DNA from: Actinostola sp. cb2023 | Lineage: Eukaryota; Cnidaria; Anthozoa; Actiniaria; Actinostolidae | Assembly (NCBI GenBank): GCA_033675265.1 | Contig: JAUJYZ010000945.1 | Span: forward strand, 62,001-126,000 | Length of the DNA stretch: 64,000 nucleotides | Direction: 5' to 3' | Shown here: positions 27,405 through 37,400 of the stretch, one piece after another | Layout: the number at the start of each line of letters is the position of its first letter | How positions within the stretch are numbered: position 1 is the stretch's first letter | Notes under the pieces: model-generated | Database searches by the model: none | What the model was told of the DNA's origin: nothing | What the model saw: only the letters and a program-made list of their open reading frames with translations | Position numbers and translations under genes: made by a program

Positions 27405-28154
27405 GCGTATTATATTTGTTAATTATAGATCTCCTACACAGTATCCGGAAGATAAAAAAAAACAAGGTTGTATAGAGGTCCAGAGGGGGGACCTTGTCGG
27501 ACAATATGTCGGTTCAACAGAGCAGAAGACCAAGGGTAAGATAAAAGAAGCAAAGGGTGGCGTGCTTTTCATTGACGAGGCATACAGGTTGACCCCAAGA
27601 AGCGACAAAGTGGACTATGGTAGAATTGCCATTAATCAATTAATGGCATCAATGGAGACAGGAGATCCGGTAATGATCTTTGCCGGATATCCCAAGGATA
27701 TGCTATTGTTCTTACAGTCTAATCCGGGATTGAAATCAAGGATCAATTATAAATTCAATTTCCCGGATTATTCTGCTAGAGAATTAGGTGAGATCTTATT
27801 CAATAAGATCTCACAAAGCGGGTTCAAGTATGGTGGCAATATCGATCAGCTGGCTGACATCTTAACACAACACACAAGCTCCTCAAGCCGCAGCCAACAA
27901 AATGGCAGGCTTGTGAAAAAAACATTTTGTCGGAGGCCATTATAAATTTAAGTAACCGCCTGTCTTTTGAAGATAGTGGTTCAAAGCTCATCACCCTAGA
28001 CGATGACGATATAACATCCGGCTGCAAAATGTTTGGGGAGCTGGAGAATGCTGACGACATGACTGCATCAGCAAGTGGCGACAACGACAGTAAAGGGGAC
28101 GGCGGCGACGCTGCCCAAGAACAGGAAAAAGAATCCGTCGACGCCTCACTATAG
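19052..28154 (+). CDS. USP-like (pseudo-protease) + CbbX-type AAA ATPase
   Basis: Predicted exons: 19052-19520, 20045-20297, 20578-20658, 20876-20917, 21112-21225, 21529-21583, 22291-22418, 23677-23823, 23894-24002, 24614-24781, 24851-24954, 25079-25266, 25435-25526, 25677-25764, 26080-26132, 26559-26777, 27429-28154. Phases agree, giving about 1,012 residues. One intron is GC-AG (24955). Three sites need one added base (T-run near 19200, A-runs near 27460 and 27920), probably sequencing errors. Residues 1-240: unknown domain, then acidic Ser/Asp linker. Residues 335-660 read as a USP (C19) fold: FYDPANGHFSSITAAL aligns with the Cys box but has His at the Cys position; TPEVVTLILKRT, then EHDFAVVRI (His about 606) and WVVHDN (Asp about 624). 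Residues 700-1,000: AAA of the CbbX/SpoVK type, Walker A GNPGTGKTT (about 756), Walker B VLFIDEAY (about 816), Arg finger NPGLKSR (about 875). A likely ubiquitin-binding scaffold coupled to an ATP-driven remodeller; function inferred. Confidence 0.75.
21624..21783. mobile_element. Foldback element in intron 6
   Basis: CTGCGTAGCCAGGCTCTAGG and its complement (ending CCTGGCTACGCAG) flank purine/pyrimidine-rich arms of GGGGAAGGG type. It resembles the ends of the 3845-4804 element in motif and composition. Confidence 0.75.
22576..22872. repeat. Inverted pair in intron 7
   Basis: TATATAGAGATTGTGCAGTG with TAAATTTATTAAAA on the left is matched by the complement near 22824-22872 (TTTTAATAAATTTATACTGC...). 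It is a probable foldback element of about 300 bp. Confidence 0.55.
23032..23197. mobile_element. 166-bp MITE with 9-bp TSD, intron 7
   Basis: The arms TAAGCTACTTGTAGCCTCTT and complement run almost the full length, with a small central palindrome (CACCACAGGTAACCC). TTTTACCAT is duplicated exactly at 23023-23031 and 23198-23206. A 9-bp duplication fits a Mutator-like origin, by inference. Confidence 0.85.
23502..23618. mobile_element. MITE, same family as 9771-9910
   Basis: ACCCGTGAAACAG and complement TTTCACGGGT flank a core with CTAATTCCATATTGTTTTCT that matches the element at 9771-9910. Confidence 0.65.
24337..24407. mobile_element. 71-bp MITE with 8-bp TSD, intron 9
   Basis: The arms GATGCTCTAGAATCCAGCG and complement form a hairpin. 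TAAGTGCC is duplicated at 24329-24336 and 24408-24415. An 8-bp duplication is usual for hAT-type elements. Confidence 0.75.
24469..24538. mobile_element. Short foldback, intron 9
   Basis: GCCTCCTCCACAGGC and GCATGCGGAGGAGGC flank about 40 bp; the outer flanks TGATTATA and CATAATCA also pair imperfectly. Confidence 0.5.
25930..26027. mobile_element. Foldback element, intron 14
   Basis: The stem TGATGGGTTTCCTGTGGTAG with GAGCGCGCG pairs with the complement at 26000-26027, leaving a loop of about 35 bp. Confidence 0.65.
26339..26458. mobile_element. Foldback element, intron 15
   Basis: TACTGTAGAATTCCGATAGT and ATTATCGGAATTCTACGGTA are inverted copies. The loop holds short CCGAAAGTA(A/G)CGG repeats. 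Confidence 0.6.
26825..26927. mobile_element. Foldback element, intron 16
   Basis: The arms CCTCCTTTGCAGACGTTTTA and onward (37 bp) are inverted at 26891-26927. The centre holds a direct duplication of TCTCAACACAAGAGAAA. Confidence 0.75.
27312..27404. repeat. (AAT)n microsatellite, about 93 bp
   Basis: Uninterrupted AAT units just upstream of the acceptor of the last exon of the USP-like/AAA gene. Confidence 0.95.
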
Positions 28155-29720
28155 TGTAATTTTAAAAATAGCTACACGTTATTTCCTGCTGTCTACTGAC
28201 CAAATTGAAGATACATTGTCGATCGGTTGAGGCTAAACTGAGGAAAAAGTACCTCTGGCTGCCAGTATTATTGGATAGAGGACTGAAGTAAAATATTTTT
28301 TATCCGGCTACCCAGAATCCTTTCTTATCTTATCAACTTTATGCCGACAACGTTTATTCAATTTGATATACCTATTTCAGTTAAGTTAGTCACCCGAAAA
28401 GTCTGAAAGTAACCCTGAGTATTAGGGTTTGTTTTGGCGGAGGCGGAGAGACAACCTTTTTTGAAAAAGTTGTATTCACAGTTTTAACCTCCGTCTTGAC
28501 CAAAGACTGGAACTGGCTGATATCTCACGTAGTTTTATTGGTTTAGCTTTAAACCGGACCACCGTGCGCAACGGTAGCCCGATTTTCAGACTACTCATGT
28601 GTCATGATGATTTTCAGTTATCTATTACAGGAACTTAGGTTGAAACTTAGGTTACCCACGAGTAAGCAACTAATCTGGTAGCGATGACGTCATTAAAGGG
28701 GGTCATATTGCAAGTTTTAAAATATGAGATAATCTTTTAAAGGAATTACTTAGAATTAATGAATGTTTTATTTTGTTGATAAGAGATCATTATTTTGTAT
28801 TTAATCAGTACAATAAACTGGACGATGCAATTGTAAAAATTTATTCAAAATACTTTTATAACATTTTGAATATTGTACAGGAATTATCTATACATTTGTC
28901 AGTTTCATTTTTAGTATCTTTCTTTCATTGTTACTGTTATGAGTACAATTTATTTCAACTGGATTAAATGATTGAATTTCAATATAAATAAATAATATTC
29001 TTTTTTAAATAATGGTTAGTTATTAAAGTATATATTATAGTAAATATTAAAGCATATTTAAACTTAATCAGTGTTTAGATTTATTTGTTCACATGCTATT
29101 GATGAATCCATGTCAGTTGAAAACATTTTACGGCAGCTTTTTTCAGCCCATCGAGTGCGCGCTACGAGGAGCGTTTAGTTCTATTAAGCGGTCACTTATC
29201 AAATTCCAGGAAATCGGTCCCTATATTTACTGGCTTGACCTTTATTAAGTAGTCTGCTAACAGCCCTCCTTTTTCCTCCAGACTCGGCGAAGAGGAGTTT
29301 TTAGAATCCCGTGGACGCGAGGAGAATGGGGACAAGCGCGTCAGGGACCGGTTTTTCCCGGGATCTTTTTCTCTCGTTCGACTGAGTCTGGAGGGAAAAG
29401 AGGGGACTGTTAACAGTCTATTATTAAGCGGTCACCTCTATCACAGTTTATATTTCCCTATTGACCAATTTCATTGTATTTCACCTCTCTTAAACGGTCA
29501 CCTAGTTAGATTAGTTCAGATTACAATGCAATATTATTAATATTTTGATACGACGATAAGCGAGGTATGTCGAGTTTTTTTATTGCATAATTTTATTTTA
29601 TAATAACAATAATAATAACGAAAAATATAAAATATCTAACTAAGTAAAAAACTAACTATATATGATAAATATATATATAATTTAAAATAAAATTGTTTTC
29701 AACGATGTTTTCAAAGTTCA
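28155..29720. other. Downstream region; foldback at 29252-29418
   Basis: No supported exon. AT-rich sequence follows the stop codon. An imperfect inverted pair (GTCTGCTAACAGCCCTCCTT and AGGGGACTGTTAACAGTC) marks a foldback element set in sequence with TTAAGCGGTCAC motifs, which also occur near 32788-32850. Confidence 0.45.
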
Positions 29721-29951
29721 TTAATTCCGGCGTAGTCAATCGAACGTTCGGTAATCGAACCCAATCGTTCGATTGTTTTGAATCGAACGTTCGATAATCG
29801 AACCCAATCGTTCGATTGTTTTGAATCGAACGTTCGATAATCGACCGTTTCTTTAATCGAACATACTCGAACTGATTGAACATCTTTCATCGCGTCAAAC
29901 TACTGTGGTCATTTTTTTCATCTCAAAGTAACCGAAGCTAGTGTAGTTGCA

Positions 29952-30355
29952 AGTGCGATAACTTTAACAATAAAGGTAGTAGACCCAGTATAAGAATATC
30001 CCAACTCTCTGTTGTAAAGGCACTGTTTGATAACTTTAATAAGGTAGTAGACCCAGTATAAGAATATCCCAACTCTCTGTTGTAAAGGCACTGTTTGATA
30101 ACTTTAATAAGGTAGTAGACCCAGTATAAGAATATCCCAACTCTCTGTTGTAAAGGCATTGTTTGATAACTTTAATAAGGTAGTAGACCCAGTATAAGAA
30201 TATCCCAACTCTCTGTTGTAAAGGCACTGTTTGATAACTTTAATAAGGTAGTAGACCCAGTATGAGAATATCCCAACTCTCTGTTGTAAAGGCACTGTTT
30301 GATAACTTTAATAAGGTAGTAGACCCAGTATAAGAATATCCCAACTCTCTGTTGT
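29952..30355. repeat. 68-bp minisatellite, about six copies
   Basis: The unit contains GATAACTTTAATAAGGTAGT and CCCAACTCTCTGTTGTAAAG. Copies are nearly identical, so expansion is recent. The open frames here are shadows of the repeat. Confidence 0.95.
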
Positions 30356-30731
30356 ACTAGTAAAAGGCACTGGTTGATTTGCTGTTGTTGATGTGTTTTT
30401 TTTTTGGTGTTTCTGTTTACTTTTTTTCCTTGAAACTTGCTTAAATTAAATTTATTACGTTCTTTAGCCTTGGCTTACATGGTTATTAGATGGCAGAAAT
30501 CTTCCGATTTTAGAATGCAGTGCTTTTTATGGCCTTTTCGGAGATAAATATAGTATCGTGACCTTCAAATTAGATTAGCACATGATTGACAGTATTAAGG
30601 AGCTAGCAGATACTCACGCTATAGAAATATGTAAGAAACACCCTATGTACATGTAACACTGTGAAAGGTTAGTGTGTGTCGAACTATTGACGAGAGAAGA
30701 GGTAAAATACTGTGAGTAAATTGTAAGGGAG

Positions 30732-31253
30732 CAGGAGCCCATAAGTAGGAGCCTCCATCTGGGATGTATTCGTGAGACGACCTGTGACCGGTCAGGCTAT
30801 TTTTAGAACACCAGTTTGGCCGCGAAATTTTAACACCAGGTATTTTTGATTTCGGCTTTGTTACGGAGTTTCTAGCTTTTGGCTTGGTAGGTTTACTATT
30901 TGATGTTTTTTTAGTTCCTTGAGAAACAGAACACGAACTTGAAGACTCTTGGTCACTTTCCGATGAAGTACTAACTCTGCAAAAGAGTCACTGTAACTAT
31001 CACTATCATTTTCGCTCTCTTCACTTTCAGTTTCTTCAATTTCGCCAATTTCTTCGTCCGCCACTTTGTTCATCACAAATAAACACAAATCATCTACCTC
31101 ATTGATGCTGATTGGCTCTGTTTAATTCCCATGGGGGATTCCTATTGATTGATTTGTTCGCGGGAAAAGGTGTTCTAAAAATAGCCTGATCCGGTCACAG
31201 GTCGTCTCACAAACCCAGTACGGTAGATGGAGGCTCCTACTTATGGGCTCCTG
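30732..31253. mobile_element. Nested hAT-like element, 7-bp TSD
   Basis: Inverted termini CAGGAGCCCATAAGTAGGAG (arms about 90 bp with gaps) lie between exact AAGGGAG copies (30725-30731 and 31254-31260). The CAG-type terminus and near-8-bp duplication suggest a hAT relative. An acidic open frame at 30861-31088 (minus) is not recognisable. Confidence 0.75.
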
Positions 31254-31628
31254 AAGGGAGCCATTAGTGAGCTTGTGAGTGAATAAAAAAAAATATTGTG
31301 TTGGGCGACGCTCGTAGTGTTCTCAACAGCCTTTTATTTTCACCAAGCAAAATCGAACTAATCCGATTGATTGTGAGTTCGATTGGTTCGATTTTGTTCG
31401 GTAATCGAATTCTCCCAAGAGTTCTGGTTCGATTCTGTTCGATGGCCGAACCAATCCTAAAAAATCGAACGATTGGGTTCCATTGGATTCGATTGATTTT
31501 TTGTTCGGTTTTGTTCGATTGACTACGCCGGGATTAAGGTAATTCCTTTTTGCACTGCGCAATTCTACTGCGCATATATTTTATAGCGTGACGTATTGCA
31601 TGATCTATTCGCAATCACTTCGCAGCTT

Positions 31629-32401
31629 AAGACGCTCAATGAGCGTACACTCGGGCTTATGACAAGGACAATGTCAGTTGCGTGAGGAGAGACCTGACAA
31701 TGACTGACAGTTGCGTGACGAGGGAGACTGTATATACATGTATGTGTCGAGTTCATTTGATTTGCCTTTGACTTTGAGTTCATTTGATTACCTTTTGACT
31801 TTGAGTTCAATTGATTTGATTTTGATGAGTTCGTGTAAAGGCCCCCTCTCTAGCTTCAGATCCCGAAACGTCGAGTTTGGAATCGAGTTCGAGTTCGGGT
31901 TCGAGTTACGGTTCGAACGTCGAATAAAACAAGGACATCTTCTTCAATACAATATCATTTCTCTGACGTCATGACAATCAGTGACAGTTGAGTGACGAGG
32001 GAGACTATGAGTCGGATGAGTACGAACATGATACGTCTTGAGGTTGCATAGGTCAGATGGTTCCGATAACGCCCTCGCGTTACGACAGTCAGGCAGCAAG
32101 CAAAGCGATATTAGCTATCTAAACAAAATCTACTGAAAAATCAAACCCTTGCTCTCTAGCTTCAGAGACATAATACGAAGCTGCTCAGTAACGGATTATT
32201 AACGACATGTTGCTTTCAAAACTAAGATTCATAATCTACTTTAGTCCTGTGTGTGTGGTTTGTTCTTATCTGCTGAGTAATCTTGAAACTCGATACGATT
32301 AAATACGTCGCATACTTTCGTCATTCTTGAGCCGAAGAAAACTACTACTACCGAAAAACGCATTTTCTAACTCGGGCGGCCTACGGCCTGGGCCCGAGTA
32401 A
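31629..32401 (+). repeat. Dispersed repeat family, copy B
   Basis: Matches 1806-2610 in direct orientation from AAGACGCTCAATGAGCG to the ACTCGGGCGG/CCGAGT end, with a different middle (32090-32212). Confidence 0.7.
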
Positions 32402-32935
32402 TTAATTCAAAATTGGTTAATCTTTGCTTGCGGCGATTAGCTTAGTGGCGACTCACTCAGCGTCGGCCCCTACGAGTAACCTACGCTACAATTACCCTTC
32501 GCTTGCCTTACGAACTATACTGTATAATATAAAATTTGGTAACCAGGTATGAACTTCCTCGAACATATATATCAGTTTTTGATACTGTATTTTTTAGTGT
32601 AAATGATTTTAAAATATTTGTGTAATTAGTATAGTATCCGGCTTTATATATACCAAATATGATATTTGTTGGATTAAAGATTATATTTTGCGTTACTGTT
32701 GTTGTTAACAATAAAATATACATCACGTGATCAATTTCGCATTCTAGTTCAATATTTGCCATATTACATGCAAAATTTTAGAACACCTCCATTAAGCGGT
32801 CAGTTGGCTAATTCCCGAGGGTGACCGCTTAATAGAGGTTTGACTGTAAAGATAATGATAAGCTTATAATAAGCTTCACTATTATTATTTATTACATGCA
32901 TACGTACAATGTCATTTCATGTACAAAAAAGAAAA
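32402..32935. other. No gene; AT-rich spacer
   Basis: Unassigned AT-rich DNA containing a TTAAGCGGTCAG / GTGACCGCTTAA inverted motif near 32792-32836. It lies downstream of the DDE gene stop. Confidence 0.4.
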
Positions 32936-34442
32936 TTAAGTTTGTGTTGACAGAATATTTGCTACACAGTTCACAGTTTTAAGATAAATATCTACTCCAA
33001 AATTTACACTGTTCGATAAAGGATCGACTTCATGAGCAAGAATGTGCATCTGATTTTTAGCCAACGGACAAATAGGCTCCATTACTGTAACAGATGTGCT
33101 GTCATCATCATCATCACTGACAAGCGAAGTGCTCGGCAAATCAATGCCATAGCAACTGATATCAGGATTTCTAATATCTTCTACAGCAGTATAACCGAAG
33201 AAATCAACACTGATGACCCCTGCTATCCATCGTTGATAAGGCGTCTGGTTACATTCGATGATTCCATCCCAATCTAAACTCTTCTAAAGCTCTGTTAATA
33301 CGTGGAGTGAACACGTAATGCAGGCAAAATCTATCAGTATCGTTACTGAGATCTAGAAGGCCTTCCACTTCTAGGTAACTAAATACGCAATAAAAGGTAG
33401 ACAAACAACAGCGCGTGGTGTCTCTGTGTAGTCTCTCTATCCTTTGATTGTAGACAGAAGATCCTGCTATGTGTGATCCACGGTCTCTTCCTCTTACCGA
33501 CTCCATGTATCTGGCCACCTCAGTATTTTCCCCTCCATAATCCGTACGAATACGCGACGGTATCCCATATCTTCTTGTACCCCCAAGAAAGCTTGAAAAG
33601 ACTGTTGCTGCTCTGTTATTTGTGGCACATGTAAGGAACACTATTAGCCGCGAATAGCCATCGATTCCTCCATGAACTACGAAACCCCACTTGATTAGTT
33701 TGTGGAGACCATCTATATGCCATAACGCGTTAGGTCCAGGAACGTTGTATTGGTATCGGGGATGCATAGCTCGCCATCGCAAAGCGGTGTTGATAGGATC
33801 AATTCTTCGAATAATATCCCTTACACGATGTCTAGCAACATATATACCTCTTGAACGCAGGATACCTAGGACCATCCGCTCACCACAATTAACAAAGTTC
33901 GCCTTGACATCACCGATCTGACGTTCCAGCTCCGCACTAGAAATGTCAGTAAACCGTGTTTGCTGAAAATCGTAGTTTACCTCTTTTAACCTTCGCCAAA
34001 GAGTTGTTCGCGATGTGCATAACGTATAGCATATTCTCGACCAAGTAAAACGCCAAGTGCGAAGGTATTCAATTTGCGTCAGATTAACCACAATTCTTGG
34101 CCTTCCAACCATACCAGTCCTGTTGACAAGAACCTCTGGCAGAATTATAGAACTATAGGTAGAAGAATCAATGCGAAATAATTGTGTTTCGACGTCGTCA
34201 ATAAGACCTCCAATGGCATTGCTTAACCGTTTTACATTTTCATTGACATTAAGGGCAACATGGTCTTCAACAGATCCTTCCAAAGCAGCCCGAATAATCC
34301 TCTCACAGGCAGTTCTGTTAACCTGCAACCTTAAAAGGAATTCTTGCAGTGAATTTGAATCTGATTCGTGAAGTCTTCTCTCAACTTCTTCACAAAGTTT
34401 AGAAACACAATCAAGAAAAGTCGTCCATTGATCCTCCGCCAT
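32936..34442 (-). pseudogene. DDE integrase-type transposase, single exon, frameshifted
   Basis: One open frame runs 34442-33249 (397 residues). It continues in another frame from about 33253 to 32936 (NQTPYQRWIAGV..., CYGIDLPSTS, acidic DDDDDS), so a small deletion near 33254 splits a protein of about 500 residues. The N-terminal half is helical with a helix-turn-helix-like WSRICYTLCTSRTTLWRRL. The core shows the three catalytic residues: Asp in NALWHIDGLHKL, then GGIDGYSRLIVF and NNRA; Asp in RTDYGGEN; Glu in NQRIERLHRD. This is the eukaryotic integrase-core family (rva_4 type as I recall). It resembles the 10272-12604 transposase in order and spacing but lacks introns in the core. Only about 22 bp separate its start codon from satellite block 2. 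Confidence 0.8.
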
Positions 34443-34464
34443 TATTTTAAAATGCTACGTAGAA

Positions 34465-37400
34465 GAATCCACCCCTACCCCCAGGTTACTTTTTTATCAC
34501 GGTAGTATAAAACTTTATCAAGGTAGAGTGAATTTTTTATCACGGTAGCATAATCTACCCCTGCCCCCAGGTGAATTTTTTTATCACGGTAGAGTGAACT
34601 TTTTTATCACGGTAGTATAATCTACCCCTACCCCCAGGTGAATTTTTTTACCACGGTAGTATAAAACTTTATCAAGGTAGAGTGACTTTTTCACCACGGC
34701 AGTATAAAAGTTATCAAGGTAGAGTGATTTTTGTTATCACGGTAGTATAAAACTTTATCAAGGTAGAGTGATTTTTTTTTATCACGGTAGTATAAAACTT
34801 TATCAAGGTAGAGTGAATTTTTTTTATCACGGTAGTATAAAACGTTATCAAGGTAGAGTGAATGTATCACGGTAGTATAATCTACCCCTACCCCCAGGTG
34901 AATTTTTTTACCACGGTAGTATAAAACTTTATCAAGGTAGAGTGACTTTTTTATCACTGGAGTATAAAAGTTATCAACGTAGAGTGAATTTTTTATCACG
35001 GTAGTATAAAACTTTATCAAGGTAGATTGAATTTTTTCATCACGGTAGTATAAAACTTTATCAAGGTAGAGTGAATTTTTTTATCACGGTAGTATAAAAC
35101 TTTATCAAGGTAGAGTGACTTTTTTATCACGGCGGTATAAAAGTTATCAAGGTAGAGTGAATTTTTTTATCACGGTAGTATAAAACTTTATCAATCAAGG
35201 TAGACGGTAGTATGACTTTTTAGAGTGAATTTTTTTTATCACGGTAGTATAAAACTTTATCAAGGTAGAGTGAATGTATCACGGTAGTATAATGTACCCC
35301 TACCCCCAGGTGAATTTTTTTACCACGGTAGTATAAAACTTTATCAAGGTAGAGTGAATTTTTTATCACGGTAGTATAAAACTTTATCAAGGTAGAGTGA
35401 ATGTATCACGGTAGTATAATCTACCCCTACCCCCAGGTGAATTTTTTTTACCACGGTAGTATAAAACTTTATCAAGGTAGAGTGACTTTTTTATCACGGC
35501 AGTATAAAAGTTATCAAGGTAGAGTGATTTTTTTATCACGGTAGTATAAAACTTTATCAAGGTAGAGTGCCTTTTTTATCACGGCAGTATAAAAGTTATC
35601 AAGGTAGAGTGAATTTTTTATCACGGTAGTATAAAACTTTATCAAGGTAGAGTGAATGTATCACGGTAGTATAATCTACCCCTACCCCCAGGTGATTTTT
35701 TTATCACGGTAGTATAAAACTTTATCAAGGTAGAGTGACTTTTTTATCACGGCAGTATAAAAGTTATCAAGGTAGAGTGAATTTTTTATCACGGTAGTAT
35801 AAAACTTTATCAAGGTAGAGTGATTTTTTTTTATCACGGTAGTATAAAACTTTATCAAGGTAGAGTGACTTTTTTATCACGGCAGTATAAAACTTTATCA
35901 AGATAGAGCGAGTGTATTACGGTAGTATAATCTACCCCTACCCCCAGGTGAATTTTTTTATCACGGTAGTATAAAACGTTATCAAGGTAGAGTGACTTTT
36001 TTATCACGGTAGTATAAAACTTTATCAAAGTAGAGTGATTTTTTTTGATCACGGTAATATAAAACTTTATCAAGGTAGAGTGAATTTTTTATCACGGTAG
36101 TATAAAACTTTATCAAGGTAGAGTAAATTCAGTTATCACGGTAGTATAAAACTTTATCAAGGTAGAGTGAATGTATCACGGTAGTATAATCTACCCCTAC
36201 CCCCAGGTGATTTTTTTTTAACACGGTAGTATAAACCTTTATCAAGGTAGAGTGAATTTTTTATCACGGTAGTATAAAACTTTATCAAAGTAGAGTGATT
36301 TTTTTTGATCACGGTAATATAAAACTTTATCAAGGTAGAGTGAATTTTTTATCACGGTAGTATAAAACTTTATCAAGGTAGAGTGAATTTTTTTTATCAC
36401 GGTAGTATAAAACTTTATCAAGGTAGAGTGAATTTTTTATCACGGTAGTATAAAACTTTATCAAGGTAGAGTGAATTTTTTATCACGGTAGTATAAAACG
36501 TTATCAAGGTAGAGTGAATGTATCACGGTAGTATAATCTACCCCTACCCCCAGGTGATTTTTTTTTAACACGGTAGTATAAACCTTTATCAAGGTAGAGT
36601 GAATTTTTTATCACGGTAGTATAAAACTTTATCAAAGTAGAGTGATTTTTTTTTATCACGGTAATATAAAACTTTATCAAGGTAGAGTGAATTTTTTATC
36701 ACGGTAGTATAAAACTTTATCAAGGTAGAGTAATTTTTTTATCACGGTAGTATAAAACTTTATCAAGGTAGATTGAATTTTTTCATCACGGTAGTATAAA
36801 ACTTTATCAAGGTAGAGTGACTTTTTTATCACGGTAGTATAAAACTTTATCAAGGTAGAGTGAATGTATCACGGTAGTATAATCTACCCCTACCCCCAGG
36901 TGAATTTTTTTACCACGGTAGTATAAAACTTTATCAAGGTAGAGTGACTTTTTTATCACGGTAGTATAAAACTTTATCAAGGTAGAGTGATTTTTTTTTT
37001 ATCACGGTAGTATAAAACTTTATCAAGGTAGAGTGATTTTTTTTTATCACGGTAGTATAAAACTTTATCAAGGTAGAGTGAATTTTTTATCACGGTAGTA
37101 TAAAACTTTATCAAGGTAGAGTGAATGTATCACGGTAGTATAATCTACCCCTACCCCCAGGTGATTTTTTTATCACGGTAGTATAAAACTTTATCAAGGT
37201 AGAGTGACATTTTTTTATCACGGCAGTATAAAAAGTTATCAAGGTAGAGTGAATTTTTTATCACGGTAGTATAAAAACTTTATCAAGGTAGAGTGATTTT
37301 TTTTATCACGGTAGTATAAAACTTTATCAAGGTAGAGTGACTTTTTTATCACGGTAGTATCAAGGTAGAGTGAATGTACGGTAGTATAATCTACCCCTAC

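Larger units (their letters stand above)
29725..31533. mobile_element. TTAA-flanked DNA transposon, non-autonomous
   Basis: The termini TTCCGGCGTAGTCAATCGAA and complement of TCCCGGCGTAGTCAATCGAA are bounded by TTAA at 29721-29724 and 31534-31537. Subterminal regions are rich in AATCGAACGTTCG-type repeats. TTAA duplications fit piggyBac or Kolobok elements; no transposase remains. It contains a 68-bp minisatellite and a nested 522-bp element. Confidence 0.75.
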
